Source: Mantamonas sphyraenae (taxonomy: Eukaryota > CRuMs > Mantamonadidae). Taken from it: a stretch of 64,000 nt of DNA. A program made the position numbers and the translations under genes. The stretch's first letter is position 1; the number at the start of each line of letters is the position of its first letter. The DNA lies in contig JAPMXV010000022.1 in assembly GCA_026936335.1 (NCBI GenBank), positions 62,001-126,000 on the forward strand. The letters run 5' to 3'. Shown here piece after piece: positions 42,585-53,223 of the stretch. Under the pieces are notes generated by a model. That model saw nothing but the letters and a program-made list of their open reading frames with translations, ran no database searches and was not told where the DNA came from.

Positions 42585-45079
42585 TCAAAGAAACTCGTTC
42601 TCCGGGTCTCTGTTGTTGCGCGCACGGAAGGTGGAGTAGGCGATGGCGCACCAGAACATGCAGTAGCACAGGCCGAGCGATGTCCAGATGGGGGAAAATA
42701 CAACGGCGTAGGTGATGTCAAGAGAACCAGTGGCCTTGAGAGAGGCAAGCAGGGCACAGAGCACAGGACACAGGACACCACACAGGTAGAAGAAGAAGGC
42801 CTCAGGGGCCTGGTAGACAGGAATCACAGAGCATGAGATCAATGCAAGTAGATACAGAGGCATGATGACGAGGTGGATGGACCACAGAGGCATGAGACCG
42901 TCGAGCCAGATGGGCCACATGATGAGGGTGGCGGTGATGCACTGGGAGGCGAAGCAGAGTGAGGAGTAGAACGCGTTGAAGAAGGGCGACCGCTCCACCT
43001 CGCTGGAGCACCAGTAGTAGGCAATGCCCGACGTGGCGGACATGCAGTAGGCCGCAAGCCATATGTACACGGGCACAAACAAGGCGGTCCAGGGCGCGTC
43101 GAGCTGGCCGTCCAGTTTGAGTGTGGCCAGCATGGGGAACATGAGAATGAGGATGGACATGCAGAGGGGAAACGCCACGTAGGATTTCCAGTCAAAGTCG
43201 GAAAAGTCAAAGCGACTGAGACCATTGAAGAAGATGCTGGTTGCGACAAGGCACACCCAGAGCCAGGTTGGCAGAAAGACAAGTGCCCATGAGATGCCCG
43301 GGCCCAGGATGCCATCCATCTTGAGAGAGAAGAGCACAAACTGCATGAGGGGCCCAAACACAACCACGAGAAAGGCCGCCAGAAAAAGGAGACCCGAAAG
43401 AGTGTAGAGCCAGTACTTGGGCGTGATGCAGCAATTCTTTGTGGCAACGCACGCCTTGCGAGCCTTTGTGCTCCACAGGGCGTTGTACCGTGCCTCTGCT
43501 TCCCGTTCCTCTCGTAGCCTCGTCTCTGCAAGGCGACGTAGCGTCTCTGTGCGATACTCATTGCGCCAGTCGCGCTCGTGGGGTAGGTGGTACTGTGCCG
43601 ACGCCACCAGCACGGGTTTGCGGTACAAATCGTCGAATTCGGGCAGGTTGCGAAACAGCACGAGCCAGGTGAGCGAGTCGGCGGTCATGCGCAGCAGTTG
43701 CCTGCATGTCATGCCCAGCCGCGCTAGTGAGCGGTAGTCCAGGAAGGAAAAGATAAACAGGAGGATTTCTGTGGGCAACAAGAGCAGAGGAGGTGGCTCT
43801 TCCGACGCATACACATCCTCCGCCTCCTCCTCTTCGATGCGCTCCGTTGCGTCGCCTTTGTCTGTTTTCACAATGTCGTCGTCGTTGTCGTCGTCATCAT
43901 CGTCGGCCTCGTGCAGGACCACTTCGTTCAAGTCCGCCGAGGGGGAGGATGAGGAGGAGGAGGAAGACGCCGTGGGACGTGCCGCACTCACCATGGCCAT
44001 GGTATCCAGTGAATTGGAACGTGTGCGTTCACGTGATTCCACAGCGGCGGCTGTGACGGCAACATGTGGATGCAAGTGTGGGGAAGACTCTGAGTCCAAG
44101 GTTCGCGAACGTCTGCGCTTGTCCAGAGGCTCTGCAGGAGGCTCTGTGTCATCGGCAGCCATGTCTGCGGCTGTATCTGTGTCTGCGGTCTCTGATGCCA
44201 AACTGGCCACAGAGGCGTCAGAGTGCGTACGGTTGTGTTCGGACGCATTCTTGACCCCGCTTGCACTGGCACTGGCCGACGTGGCCGAAAGGGTGTCCAC
44301 TGTGTCGATGTCTGCGTCCAATGTGTGATCCGAGTGCAATGTGGCCGCCTCGTGCTCCTCGTCGCTGCTATACTCCAACATTGCGCCGGCGGAGCTGGGC
44401 ACCGGCGTTTCGCCTCCGCCCCTGCCATCTCCAGTCGCACTGAGGTCCGAGGTACGACGTGCGCCCCCTGCGGAGGTTGAGGTGGATGTTTGGTGCGGCA
44501 GGGTGCCCTCGGAGCTGGTGCTGCTACTTTGCCGCAGCGGGATCATTGTCAAGCGCACGCCGTTGCTTTCCATCGCTGTACTCCGGCGCATGTCCAGCTC
44601 CATGTCCAGTGAATCAAGCAAATGGCTTGTGGCTGCTCGTAGGTCGCTCGCAGTTGCCGAACGCTCCTCGCTGCCCTTGGCACTGCCCACACCGCGTCCA
44701 AGATGAGCCCGGCCCGACGCCGTCTGTGGAGTTCGCGTTTGCTCTTCCAAGCACCTATTCACGTGTTCCTGTGTCATTGTGCGGCAATCACATGTGATGT
44801 GTGACACGTTGTGTGGGTGTGTGGGGGGTGGGTGAGTGGGTGATGTGAGCCCGAGTCGGATGTCTTGGTGGGAAGCGGACCGGGGAGTGGCGAAAGGGCG
44901 GGGATCTTTGCTGCTGCGTGTGCCGAACGGACTGCAGTACGGCACAGGGGAACACGAGAGGGACGCTCGCAGACACACACACACACACACAGAGAGAGAG
45001 CAAGCAAACGCACCTGGATGACATCCTCGTGGTAGTACCAGTCACACACTGGGCAGCGTACTTGGTTGCCCTCCTCCAT
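42585..45079 (-). CDS. UBZ4 zinc finger, F-box and multipass Tmemb_185A-like protein
   Basis: Two exons, complement(42585-44768, 45014-45079), encode 749 residues. The join creates a Rad18-type UBZ4 finger at the N-terminus: CPVC, eleven residues, HVNRC (C-x2-C-x11-H-x3-C), which in other proteins binds ubiquitin. About 300 Ser/Asp-rich residues follow, then an F-box (LLPTEILLFIFSFLDYRSLA, then MTCRQLLRMTADSLTW) that would bind Skp1, and a C-terminal half with about eight membrane spans (FLAAFLVVVFGPLMQFVLF; WALVFLPTWLWVCLVAT) resembling the Fragile-X-F (Tmemb_185A) family. The whole would be a membrane-bound SCF adaptor with a ubiquitin reader. If the first exon is not used, an ATG at 44777 gives 730 residues without the finger. 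Confidence 0.75.
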
Positions 45080-45202
45080 GGCAGGAACCGCGAGTTGCCC
45101 TGGATGGGGCGCTGGCTCACCCACACATACACACCCTCATCACCCATCCCAAACACAAACATCAGACTGCACCGCACACAACAACACGAAAAAAAGTCAA
45201 TC

Positions 45203-48200
45203 ATGAGCACAGTCGATGCAAAGGGCAAAGGCAAAGTGGAACGAAACAACGAGGAGACGAAACACGGTGGGATGGACGACGGCTACGCAAGCATCGGGGC
45301 CATTGTGACCGACGAGGGAGAATTTCTGCATGAAGAGTACCAACGGGAAGGATACAGTGAGGCATTGAGTCTGGAGAGCCGGGAGCCGACACAGGTTCCA
45401 CCGCACACGTACATCTACCTGCTGGAATTGAAAACGGGGGTGGAACGCGTGGTGCTGGGTCCAGATTTTGTGCAGCCGGGAGAAGAGTTTGTCATTACGC
45501 GACAGCCTTCGCCCATGATCAGCGTGCCTGTTGGGTGAGTGACGAAACGAAGAAAGCACGAGGAATTGGGCAGGACCCAAACACACAAACACCATGGCGG
45601 AGGCTGACACGAAGCGCTACATGCACACGCACACATACAGCCACTACTGTGTGGTGGCCAATCCTGTGGTTTACAAGGACGGGAAGGCACAGATGGATGA
45701 CAGGGGAGTGGCGGAACAGCTGTGGGGCAGACAAGAAGTGCGCACCTATCCGTGGCCCCCGTTTGCGGTGTTTCCTGGTGAACAGCTGGTCAAGAGTGTG
45801 TCTGCCATGCCACAGCTGTATGGGGACGAGGCTCTGCTGCTGTTGGCCAAGGAGGATGTGGAGGAGGAGACTGGCGAGACGGACGAGGACGGCAAGATGG
45901 TCACTCGTCTGCGAAGGGCAGGCGAAGAGTGGATGGTGTACGGTCCGGTGATGTACACGCCCCGTGTGGAAGTGGAGATTCTGGAACAGCGGCGTGCAGT
46001 GTCATTGACCCAACACCAGGGCCTGTTGTTGGAAGCCCGAAGCAGCGGAGTCGACGCAAGCGGCCAGCAACGCTACCAAGGTGACCGATGGCTTGTGCGT
46101 GGCGAAACCACGTATCTGCCCAATGAGAACGAGGCGGTGGTGCGAGTGGTGGAGGCCTTGGATGTCACCTGGGAGCGTGGTTTGTGGCTGCGAGCAACAG
46201 AGTCGTTCACCGATGCGTTTGGCGTGTCCAGGCGCATTGGCGACGAGTGGGGCCTGACGTTGGGCACTTTGGAAGAGTTGGATCCAATGGGGGTTGATGT
46301 GAAACAGGTCAGTGCCGAGCTGCTGTCTGTGCGCAGGCGCTACCTCCCGAGTGCGAGTGAGGTCGTCGTCGACGACGCCATGCCCGTTGCCATTCTCTCT
46401 TCACGTCACCACTGCATCAAACTGGACCGTTTCCAGCAGGCAACCCTCGTGCGTGGGCCGTGCGAGGTGTACGTGGCGCCTGGCGAGAAACTGGACGCCC
46501 GAGTGGAAGGCTCGGCCGTGCGCTACGACGACGCCTATCTGATTCCGGGCGTGCGACACAACTACGTGTGCACCGCAGAGGATACGTTGCTTCTTTGTGC
46601 GTTGGAGTCCCACACAGACGATATGGGTGTCTTTCGTCGCGCAGGCGAACAGTGGCTGCATGGAGGGCCGTGCAACTACGTGCCATCGGAGCAGGTGCGT
46701 GTGTTGGAACGTCGCAGTGGCCTTTGGATTAGCCAAGGACGCGGTGTGTATGTGCGCAACCTGGACACCATGCAGGTGCGCCTGGAACGAGGACCGCAGG
46801 TGCTGCAGCTGGGTGCTCAGGACGAGTACTGGCAGAAGGACACGTCCGCGCAGCTTACTCAGTGTCTTCAAGCGACCCCAGGGTGGAAGCCAGGATGCCA
46901 CGGCCAGGAGGAGGAGGGCGAGGAGGAGGAGGCGGCGTGGTTGGCGATTCCAGTCGATGCCATTGCCCTCACGTTTGCCCTGCCTGCGGGATGTGTGTGC
47001 CACGTGGTCGACTTTGCCACCAAGGAGGAGCGTGTGACGCGTGGGCCGTGTGTGATGATGTTGGGTCCGCACGAACAGCCCACGCTGATGAACCTGGGTG
47101 CAGTGTTGGGCATGCAGCCACCGGTGCTCTGTGCCATCCCAGACGGTGCAGACAGAGCCAGCATGCAAACAGTGGCCCCTTGGGTTCCCGTTGGGCCGGG
47201 TGTCATGATTGATCAGTTTCGTGCACGTACCAGCGAGGGCGTCGTGTGGGATCTCAAGCTGGTGTACCACTGGCAGGTGCAGGACTCGCTCACGCGCACT
47301 TTCAAGGACAGTGACTTTGTCGACCACGTTTGTGCCTACCTGCACAGCCGCCTGCGTGTACACATGGAAAGTCTGACCCTGGAGCAGGTGTTTGCGGACA
47401 GCGCCGCCACCGTGCTGCAGGGCGTCTTTCTCGGCGATGCACAGCAGCTTCCGCTGATAGACAGGGCCAGTGGGTCCATCCAAGACATCACAGCACTGCA
47501 GTTGCCCAGCAACGGCGTGTGTGTCACCTCCGTGGAGATTCTGGCCATTGTGCCGCACGTGGAGCCGTCCGTGCTGGCCCGATTGCAGCAAACTGCCGCT
47601 GCGGAAGAGGAGCTGGAACTCAGCAGTGCTCAGGTGCAGGAACAGACGACGCAGGCAGCACAGGCAGCAGCACAGGAGAGCAGGGAAGAGATGGACGAAA
47701 TCACAAGGCAGCTGAACGAGGAAAAGGCTGCGCTGCAGGCCCGATTGGAGCAGGCATTGGCAGAGAGCAAAGAGGAAGAGGAAAGGCTACGTGCAAAGGC
47801 TGAGCATCGAGCAGAGAGTGCGCTCATGGAGGGACGTGCAGCGCTGCAGCGTGCACAAATGCTGGCGGAAGCCAAACGGCTGGAAACGCAGGCGATTGTG
47901 GAGCAGATGGAAGCAATCAACGCACTGGAGAAGGAGCAAAAGCGTGCGCTGGTGGAAATGGAAGTGGAAAGAGCAGAGCGATTGGGAGCACTGGAGGTCG
48001 AACATCTCAAGGCTGTCGCAGCGGCACAGGTGCTCGCTCTTGAGGCGGAGCAGCGGGAGCACGCACAAATCGACGACGTGGTGGTGGTGGTGGGCGAGTC
48101 GAGCAGCACTGGGAGCGGCGAGGGCAGCTCAAAGGGGAAACGGCAGCGCAGTGAGGCCGACGAAGCCTTGGCCAAGGAAGGCAAGGAGATGCTGGCTGGT

Positions 48201-48464
48201 GAGATCAACAAGGATCTGACCATGCGTCTCTTCTTGCTGGCACGCAAGATGGACGGTGTGATCGGTGCTATGACGTCGCACATGACCGGGGTGGGCACTC
48301 GCCTCGAAGTACGTGTGCAATCGCTGCACAAGGAGCTCGAAACACTGCAGGGGCAGGTGGAGAACGCCTTTGGCATGCGCTACGACCCCGGCCAGGGCAG
48401 ATTTGCCTCAATTTCAGAGATTGTGCGGCGTGTGGAAGGGGCAGGACCCGCAGGCACAGGGTGA
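45203..48464 (+). CDS. MVP: Major vault protein
   Basis: Two exons, 45203-45534 and 45641-48464, encode 1051 residues (human 893). The exon join restores the MVP repeat motif: SVPVG|HYCVVANPV (human VPPRHYCTVANPV). Tandem vault repeats follow: GEEWMVYGPVMYTPR, QGDRWLVRGETTYLP, IGDEWGLTLG, AGEQWLHGGPCNYVPS. A shoulder region (DLKLVYHWQV; DFVDHVCAYLHSRLRVH) and a long cap helix (about residues 800-960) complete the chain. MVP builds the vault ribonucleoprotein shell. Differences from animals are a longer N-terminus of about 55 residues, an acidic insertion (EEEGEEEEA) and an extra C-terminal coiled coil. No vault RNA was identified. Confidence 0.93.
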
Positions 48465-48513
48465 TTGGCAGTATGTACATTTGTTCCACTCTCTCCTTCC
48501 CCCCCCTTGTCAC

Positions 48514-49722
48514 TCACTCTATTTTCTCCTGAACCCGCTTTGCCTCCACCTTCCTGAGATGATCCTCGACCTCATTGGCCACTTTCTTCGCTGCCAAACC
48601 GCCCACAATGGCCCCACCGGCCATCCAACCGACCAGCGACGAAGACGACGTTGCTCCAAAGTAGGCACCGACAGGTCCTCCCGTGAGTCCACCTGCAATG
48701 GCACCAACCACAGCTGCACCTGCTGTGGCCAGCACGCTTGTCTCGGCCAGATTGGAAGTTCCTTCTTCCACGTCCTCCTGTGCCTTGTTGATCAAACTCT
48801 CCAGCGTTTCCACTTCCTCTCCCTGCTCTTTAACAAGCTGTGCCACCGTGTGGAATGCACTCAGCAACTCCACCATCGCCGTTTCCGTCTCCTTCAGCTC
48901 CTCCTCATTCAGGGCAATCTGCGCCTGCCGCCGTTGCAGAATCGATTCGCTCAGCTCGTCATCCTCACTCACTTCCACCTTGAGTGCTGTGCAAACATGC
49001 GCCAAAACAAATGTGTCAGGTTCGTCCAGTGTGTGCTCGTGCATCCCCCGTTTTCCTGCGCTCGCTCACCTTTTCCGCTCTCAAACGCAAACTCCAGCTG
49101 CTCGTCGTAGCTCGGCGTCGGCGAATGCACCTCTGCAAACGACGACGCCCCTTCCATCACAGCGCTTGTTCGGCGTCCCCCACCATTCCCAGAGTCCAGC
49201 TCATCGTCGTCCAACACCGCAAACAACGCTTGACTTTCCTCATTCTTTTCCACTGGCGTGAAATCCGCCACAATCCCGCTCGGCATGTTGCGCACGCATT
49301 CATCAAAAACACACTTGATCCTACCAAAAGGTAGCTTAATGTGCAGCTTTACGTAGTCAAACTGGGCGCTCGTGCTCACCAGGTTGCTGCGCGGGTTCGT
49401 CAGATCCGCCAGCTTCTGCCTCCCACGAAAATGACCCCATCGCTGTCTGTGTCAGTTTCAAGCACCTCCCAAATCGTGTCAAGTTGGACTTTGTCCACCG
49501 CACAGTATCTCCATGCCCTTTACTCACATCTTCAAGCTCCCTCTTCAGCTTGCTGGCGATCACAAACTCGTCGATGAGCCGTTCCTTCAGCAGGGCGCTG
49601 ATCTTGCTCGAGCTCACAATCCGCGTCAACAGCCTCGCCAGGTTGTTCACAGCTGCATGGAACTTGCTCAACACCTCTTCCGTCTCCTCCAGAGCGACTG
49701 GTTTGTGCTCGCCAACACTCAT
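48514..49722 (-). CDS. STX17: Syntaxin-17-like autophagosomal SNARE
   Basis: Three exons, complement(48514-48986, 49070-49415, 49528-49722), give 337 residues with consistent phases. The N-terminal helices (EETEEVLSKFHAAVNNLARL; LLKERLIDEFVIASKLKREL) fit an Habc bundle. The SNARE helix runs from LNEEELKETETAMVELL through LVKEQGEEVETLES to EDVEEGTSNLAE; human STX17 has NVEEGTKNL at the same place. The tail is the diagnostic part: two Gly/Ala-zipper spans (AGAAVVGAIAGGLTGGPVGA and WMAGGAIVGGLAA) forming a hairpin anchor, then a charged end. STX17 fuses autophagosomes with lysosomes. An insertion of about 100 residues in exon 2 has no clear similarity. Confidence 0.78.
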
Positions 49723-49880
49723 TGTTTGATTACCCTTGGCGGAGCGGCCGAATTCCGCGCCCCTCTGCTCCATCACCACCGAGAGCAACCTCGACTCACA
49801 CCACTGCTACACCACCTGTGCACACATTGCCACATGCAGCACACGCCTCTCAACACCCCTGCGCGGTGCCTGCACCAACA
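49723..49880. promoter_or_regulatory. Shared 5' region of the STX17-like and VPS34 genes
   Basis: 158 bp between the start codons of two divergent autophagy genes. CA-rich, no TATA box seen. Any promoter here would serve both genes; shared control is inference. Confidence 0.5.
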
Positions 49881-52800
49881 ATGTTGCCCGAAAACTCCTC
49901 ATCCGACACAGACTCCATCCCAGACGACCACCGGATCCACGATTTTGTGGATTTGACGCAATCGTTGTATGTCCGCGCTCGGGATTATCATCTCGTTCCC
50001 CTTCCACATCCTCTCCAATCGACTGCTGCTGACACCCATTTTTCCCTTGCCACCGAACACAGCGTCATCCCTGCCACCCGCAGCCCGCGCACCTCCTTCC
50101 CCAGCACCACCATCACCACCAGTGTCTACCCCGCCCATGAACCCGCCGAAGATGCATACACAGGCACCGCCACCACCTCCTCCAAGGCATTTTCCGGCGC
50201 CCTCGCAGAATCCGCACTCTTTGGCGAGACCATTCCTGACGATGAGCCGCCCACAGAGGCCGTGGCCCACCACCACCACGCCACAAACGTGTACAATCTC
50301 CCCTCCAGTGCTCTTGTCACCACACAACCAGCCTCGACTGCACAAAAGCCCTCCTCGGTGACCAAGGTCGACCCACCCGAGGACGATCTCCTCATCAACC
50401 TCGTTGAGGGCACCCTCACGGGCGTCGACGCTGCCTACAAGGGCATGAGCAGCCTGGTGTCTTCCTGGTGGAGCACTGGCACCACCTCGACACCCGACGA
50501 TGGAACAGACACAGGCACAGACGCAGACACAGACACCGCTCCACAACCACAGCCAACACCACAAACACCGTTGTCCAAACAGCCCCAAGAGCCACAGGAC
50601 GACTACGTGTACGACCCACGCATGGGCACCGTCACCACCGTCACCGGGGACGTCGTCAGTCCCTACCACGTCAGTTCAGGCCAGCCCTCTGCCGGCCAGA
50701 AGCAGCAGCTGCTTGCCCTGGAGAAGAATCCCATTTCTCGCCAACTCAAGCTCCACATCCGTGTCGGCACTCATAAGCACTACGTTTTCGCCCTCGCCTC
50801 GGCCATTGACAGGCCTGTTGATCTCCAGTCCTCCGCCTACCGTGGCTTCCTCTGTCAACAATGCGGGTTCAAGATCCGTCTCCTCGATCGCGAACTCAAC
50901 CCGCACAACCTCCATCTCGCCGACGACATTGTCGACAACTACGTCTTTGACACCCATTCCTCCCAGCTCCACGACTCGTGGTCTCCTCACACATCTGACT
51001 CCACCACCACCTCCTCCGCACCCCTGACCGGTGCAGACCTCGTCGAAATCGACGCTCTCCAATCCGTCCGCTTCATGGAATCCCTCGGAGCAGAGGCTTT
51101 CGAGAGCGTCACCCTCAACTTGAACTCCTCCTCCTCCTCCTCCTCCTCCTCCTCTTCATCATCGTCATCATCCACCGGCTCCTCCTCATCCTCGTCAGCG
51201 CTCCTCCAACAGCTCGCCGACTCGGTCACCCTCACCTCCTCCTCGCAATCCCTTTCACTTATCGATGCCATCGAAGAGTGCCTCGTCCACATCTTCAAGC
51301 TTCACTCCAACCACCACGAGACCGCACGCAGAGACCAACCCATCTCCGTTTCTCTCGAGCTCGTTTCTCTTCTCTCTGTCGTTGACAAGCGCATGCCCGC
51401 CTCTCCCAACGGTTCTTCGCCGTTGTCATCCTCCTCCTCCTCCTCCTCCTCCTCAAAACCCACAGAGTACACAGAGATCGACCACCGCACCATCGATCTC
51501 CACTCCTTCCAGGCCCGCGAGTGGCTCACAAACGCCGTCAAGCAGCGACTGGACAACCTCCTCCTCCTGGACGGCTCCCAACAGCGTCAGGACACACATC
51601 TCGACACAGGTGCTCGTTGGAAGCCCGAGCCAGGCGCACATGCCTTCTGGACACACACATTGCGCCAGGACACGTACTGCCGCACCTCCATTGCCCTCCT
51701 CAGCGAGGATTTTTGCTTATTTCCCTTTATTCGCCAGTTTGCAGTCGATCTCATGGCCAACATGGACGATACCCTGCTCGACTGCTACCTCATGCCTCTC
51801 GTCCACGCTGTCCGCTTCGATCACAGCACAGACTCTGCTCTCGCACACTACCTGTACACACGTTGCCTCACAAGCACTCTCCTCCTCCACCAACTGTTTT
51901 GGATCCTCCGTGTCTGCACCGAAGACCCCGTCTTTGGCTCCTTCTACACCCAGGTCCTCGCGCGCTTCACAGACGCCATCCGCAGCGCCGGCGCAGCAGA
52001 CACCGACCTCGTCGCCCTGGAGATGCAACAGGTGTTTTTCGATCTCTACGAAGAGCTCACAGAAAGCATTGCTGGCCTGCCCAACGATGAGCAAAAGGCC
52101 TTTCTCGACCGCTTCATGATCTCCAAAATCGACACGTTTGCGTTTTTCTTCCGCGAACCCTACCTCTGCACACCGCTCGACCCACACATTCGCGTCAACA
52201 AGATTGCCAAGCAGAAATGCTTCAGCTCCGCCACCGTGCCCGTCCGCCTCACCTTTGACACCGTCGATCCACAGCTCCCGCCCTACCAGATTATGTTCAA
52301 GCGCGGCGACGACATGCGCAATGACCAGCTTGTCCTCCGTCTCATTGTCCTCATGGATGTCATCCTCAAGCAGCACGGCCTCGACCTTCACCTGACCCCG
52401 TACCGTGCCATGGCCCTCAGCACAAACGTCGGCCTCCTCCAATTCATGCCCGACTCCCCCAGCCTCGGTTCCATCTTTCGCGACCCTCAGTACAACACCG
52501 TCGACGACTCGTCATCCACCACTTCCAACTCAAGCAGCGGGGACTCCTCCTCCTCGACGGGCGCATCCTCCACCTCCACGACTCCAATCCTCAACTTTCT
52601 CCGTGAATTCTCCCCTAGCCAGGATCACGACGCCGTTCAGGGCGTCAGTGCAGACGCTGTCAAGCTGTACTACGAGTCTCTGGCCGGCTACTGTGCGATC
52701 ACGTACATCCTGGGCATCGGAGACCGCCATTTCGACAACCTGCTGCTCAAACACGACGGACACCTCTTTCACATCGACTTTGGATACATCTTCGACGCCA

Positions 52801-53186
52801 ATCCCCTCGTCTCCAACTATCTCTCCACCCCAATGCGTCTCAACTACCAGATGATTGAGGGTATGGGCGGCGTCGAACACGAAAACTACAAGCAGTTTCG
52901 CATCCTGACCATGGAGGCTTTCCTTGTGCTTCGCGAACACGCACCTCTCATCCTCAACCTTCTCAAGCTTGTCGAGGGAGGCCTCAGTGAGGATGTGCCC
53001 AAGGGTGTCACAGACCGCGTGCGCCGCAAGTTTGATCTCGACAACGACCGCGAAGCTGTCGGCCAGCATATTCAGGACATGATTGAACAGTGCCATCGCA
53101 ACACCACGCAAACCGTCGTCGACATCAAACACGAGTGGGCCCAGCAGCTCAAGAAGCTGCAGAGTGAGTTTGCCAAGCTGATTTGA
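49881..53186 (+). CDS. PIK3C3: Class III phosphatidylinositol 3-kinase (VPS34)
   Basis: Single exon, 1101 residues. The C-terminal half is VPS34: helical domain (LLSEDFCLFPFIRQFAVDLM; DCYLMPLVHAVRFDH), then the lipid kinase with MFKRGDDMRNDQLVLRLIVL, LDLHLTPYRAMALST, catalytic loop ITYILGIGDRHFDNLLLK, activation start HIDFGYIFD, the substrate-specifying MIEGMGGVE and a C-terminal amphipathic helix (WAQQLKKLQSEFAKLI). It makes PI3P for endosomes and autophagosomes. The first 550 residues are unusual: long Ser/Thr/Pro disorder, poly-Ser tracts and a small Cys pair (FLCQQCGF). I could not recognise the usual C2 domain. Inserts of poly-Ser interrupt the helical and kinase domains. Confidence 0.92.
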   Translation: MLPENSSSDTDSIPDDHRIHDFVDLTQSLYVRARDYHLVPLPHPLQSTAADTHFSLATEHSVIPATRSPRTSFPSTTITTSVYPAHEPAEDAYTGTATTSSKAFSGALAESALFGETIPDDEPPTEAVAHHHHATNVYNLPSSALVTTQPASTAQKPSSVTKVDPPEDDLLINLVEGTLTGVDAAYKGMSSLVSSWWSTGTTSTPDDGTDTGTDADTDTAPQPQPTPQTPLSKQPQEPQDDYVYDPRMGTVTTVTGDVVSPYHVSSGQPSAGQKQQLLALEKNPISRQLKLHIRVGTHKHYVFALASAIDRPVDLQSSAYRGFLCQQCGFKIRLLDRELNPHNLHLADDIVDNYVFDTHSSQLHDSWSPHTSDSTTTSSAPLTGADLVEIDALQSVRFMESLGAEAFESVTLNLNSSSSSSSSSSSSSSSSTGSSSSSSALLQQLADSVTLTSSSQSLSLIDAIEECLVHIFKLHSNHHETARRDQPISVSLELVSLLSVVDKRMPASPNGSSPLSSSSSSSSSSKPTEYTEIDHRTIDLHSFQAREWLTNAVKQRLDNLLLLDGSQQRQDTHLDTGARWKPEPGAHAFWTHTLRQDTYCRTSIALLSEDFCLFPFIRQFAVDLMANMDDTLLDCYLMPLVHAVRFDHSTDSALAHYLYTRCLTSTLLLHQLFWILRVCTEDPVFGSFYTQVLARFTDAIRSAGAADTDLVALEMQQVFFDLYEELTESIAGLPNDEQKAFLDRFMISKIDTFAFFFREPYLCTPLDPHIRVNKIAKQKCFSSATVPVRLTFDTVDPQLPPYQIMFKRGDDMRNDQLVLRLIVLMDVILKQHGLDLHLTPYRAMALSTNVGLLQFMPDSPSLGSIFRDPQYNTVDDSSSTTSNSSSGDSSSSTGASSTSTTPILNFLREFSPSQDHDAVQGVSADAVKLYYESLAGYCAITYILGIGDRHFDNLLLKHDGHLFHIDFGYIFDANPLVSNYLSTPMRLNYQMIEGMGGVEHENYKQFRILTMEAFLVLREHAPLILNLLKLVEGGLSEDVPKGVTDRVRRKFDLDNDREAVGQHIQDMIEQCHRNTTQTVVDIKHEWAQQLKKLQSEFAKLI
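51126..51176. repeat. TCC/TCA triplet tract coding poly-serine
   Basis: In-frame triplet run in the VPS34 gene; a shorter one lies at about 51429-51455. Both encode serine inserts absent from VPS34 of animals and yeast. Confidence 0.9.
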
Positions 53187-53223
53187 AAATGTTTGATTTG
53201 ATGTGCCTCCACTCCGCACAACC

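Noticed and set aside
49357-49527. Coding extension of STX17-like exon 1 into the following 112 bp
   Set aside because: The frame is open but ends in unrelated sequence; removing the interval as a GT-AG intron keeps frame with the rest of the protein.
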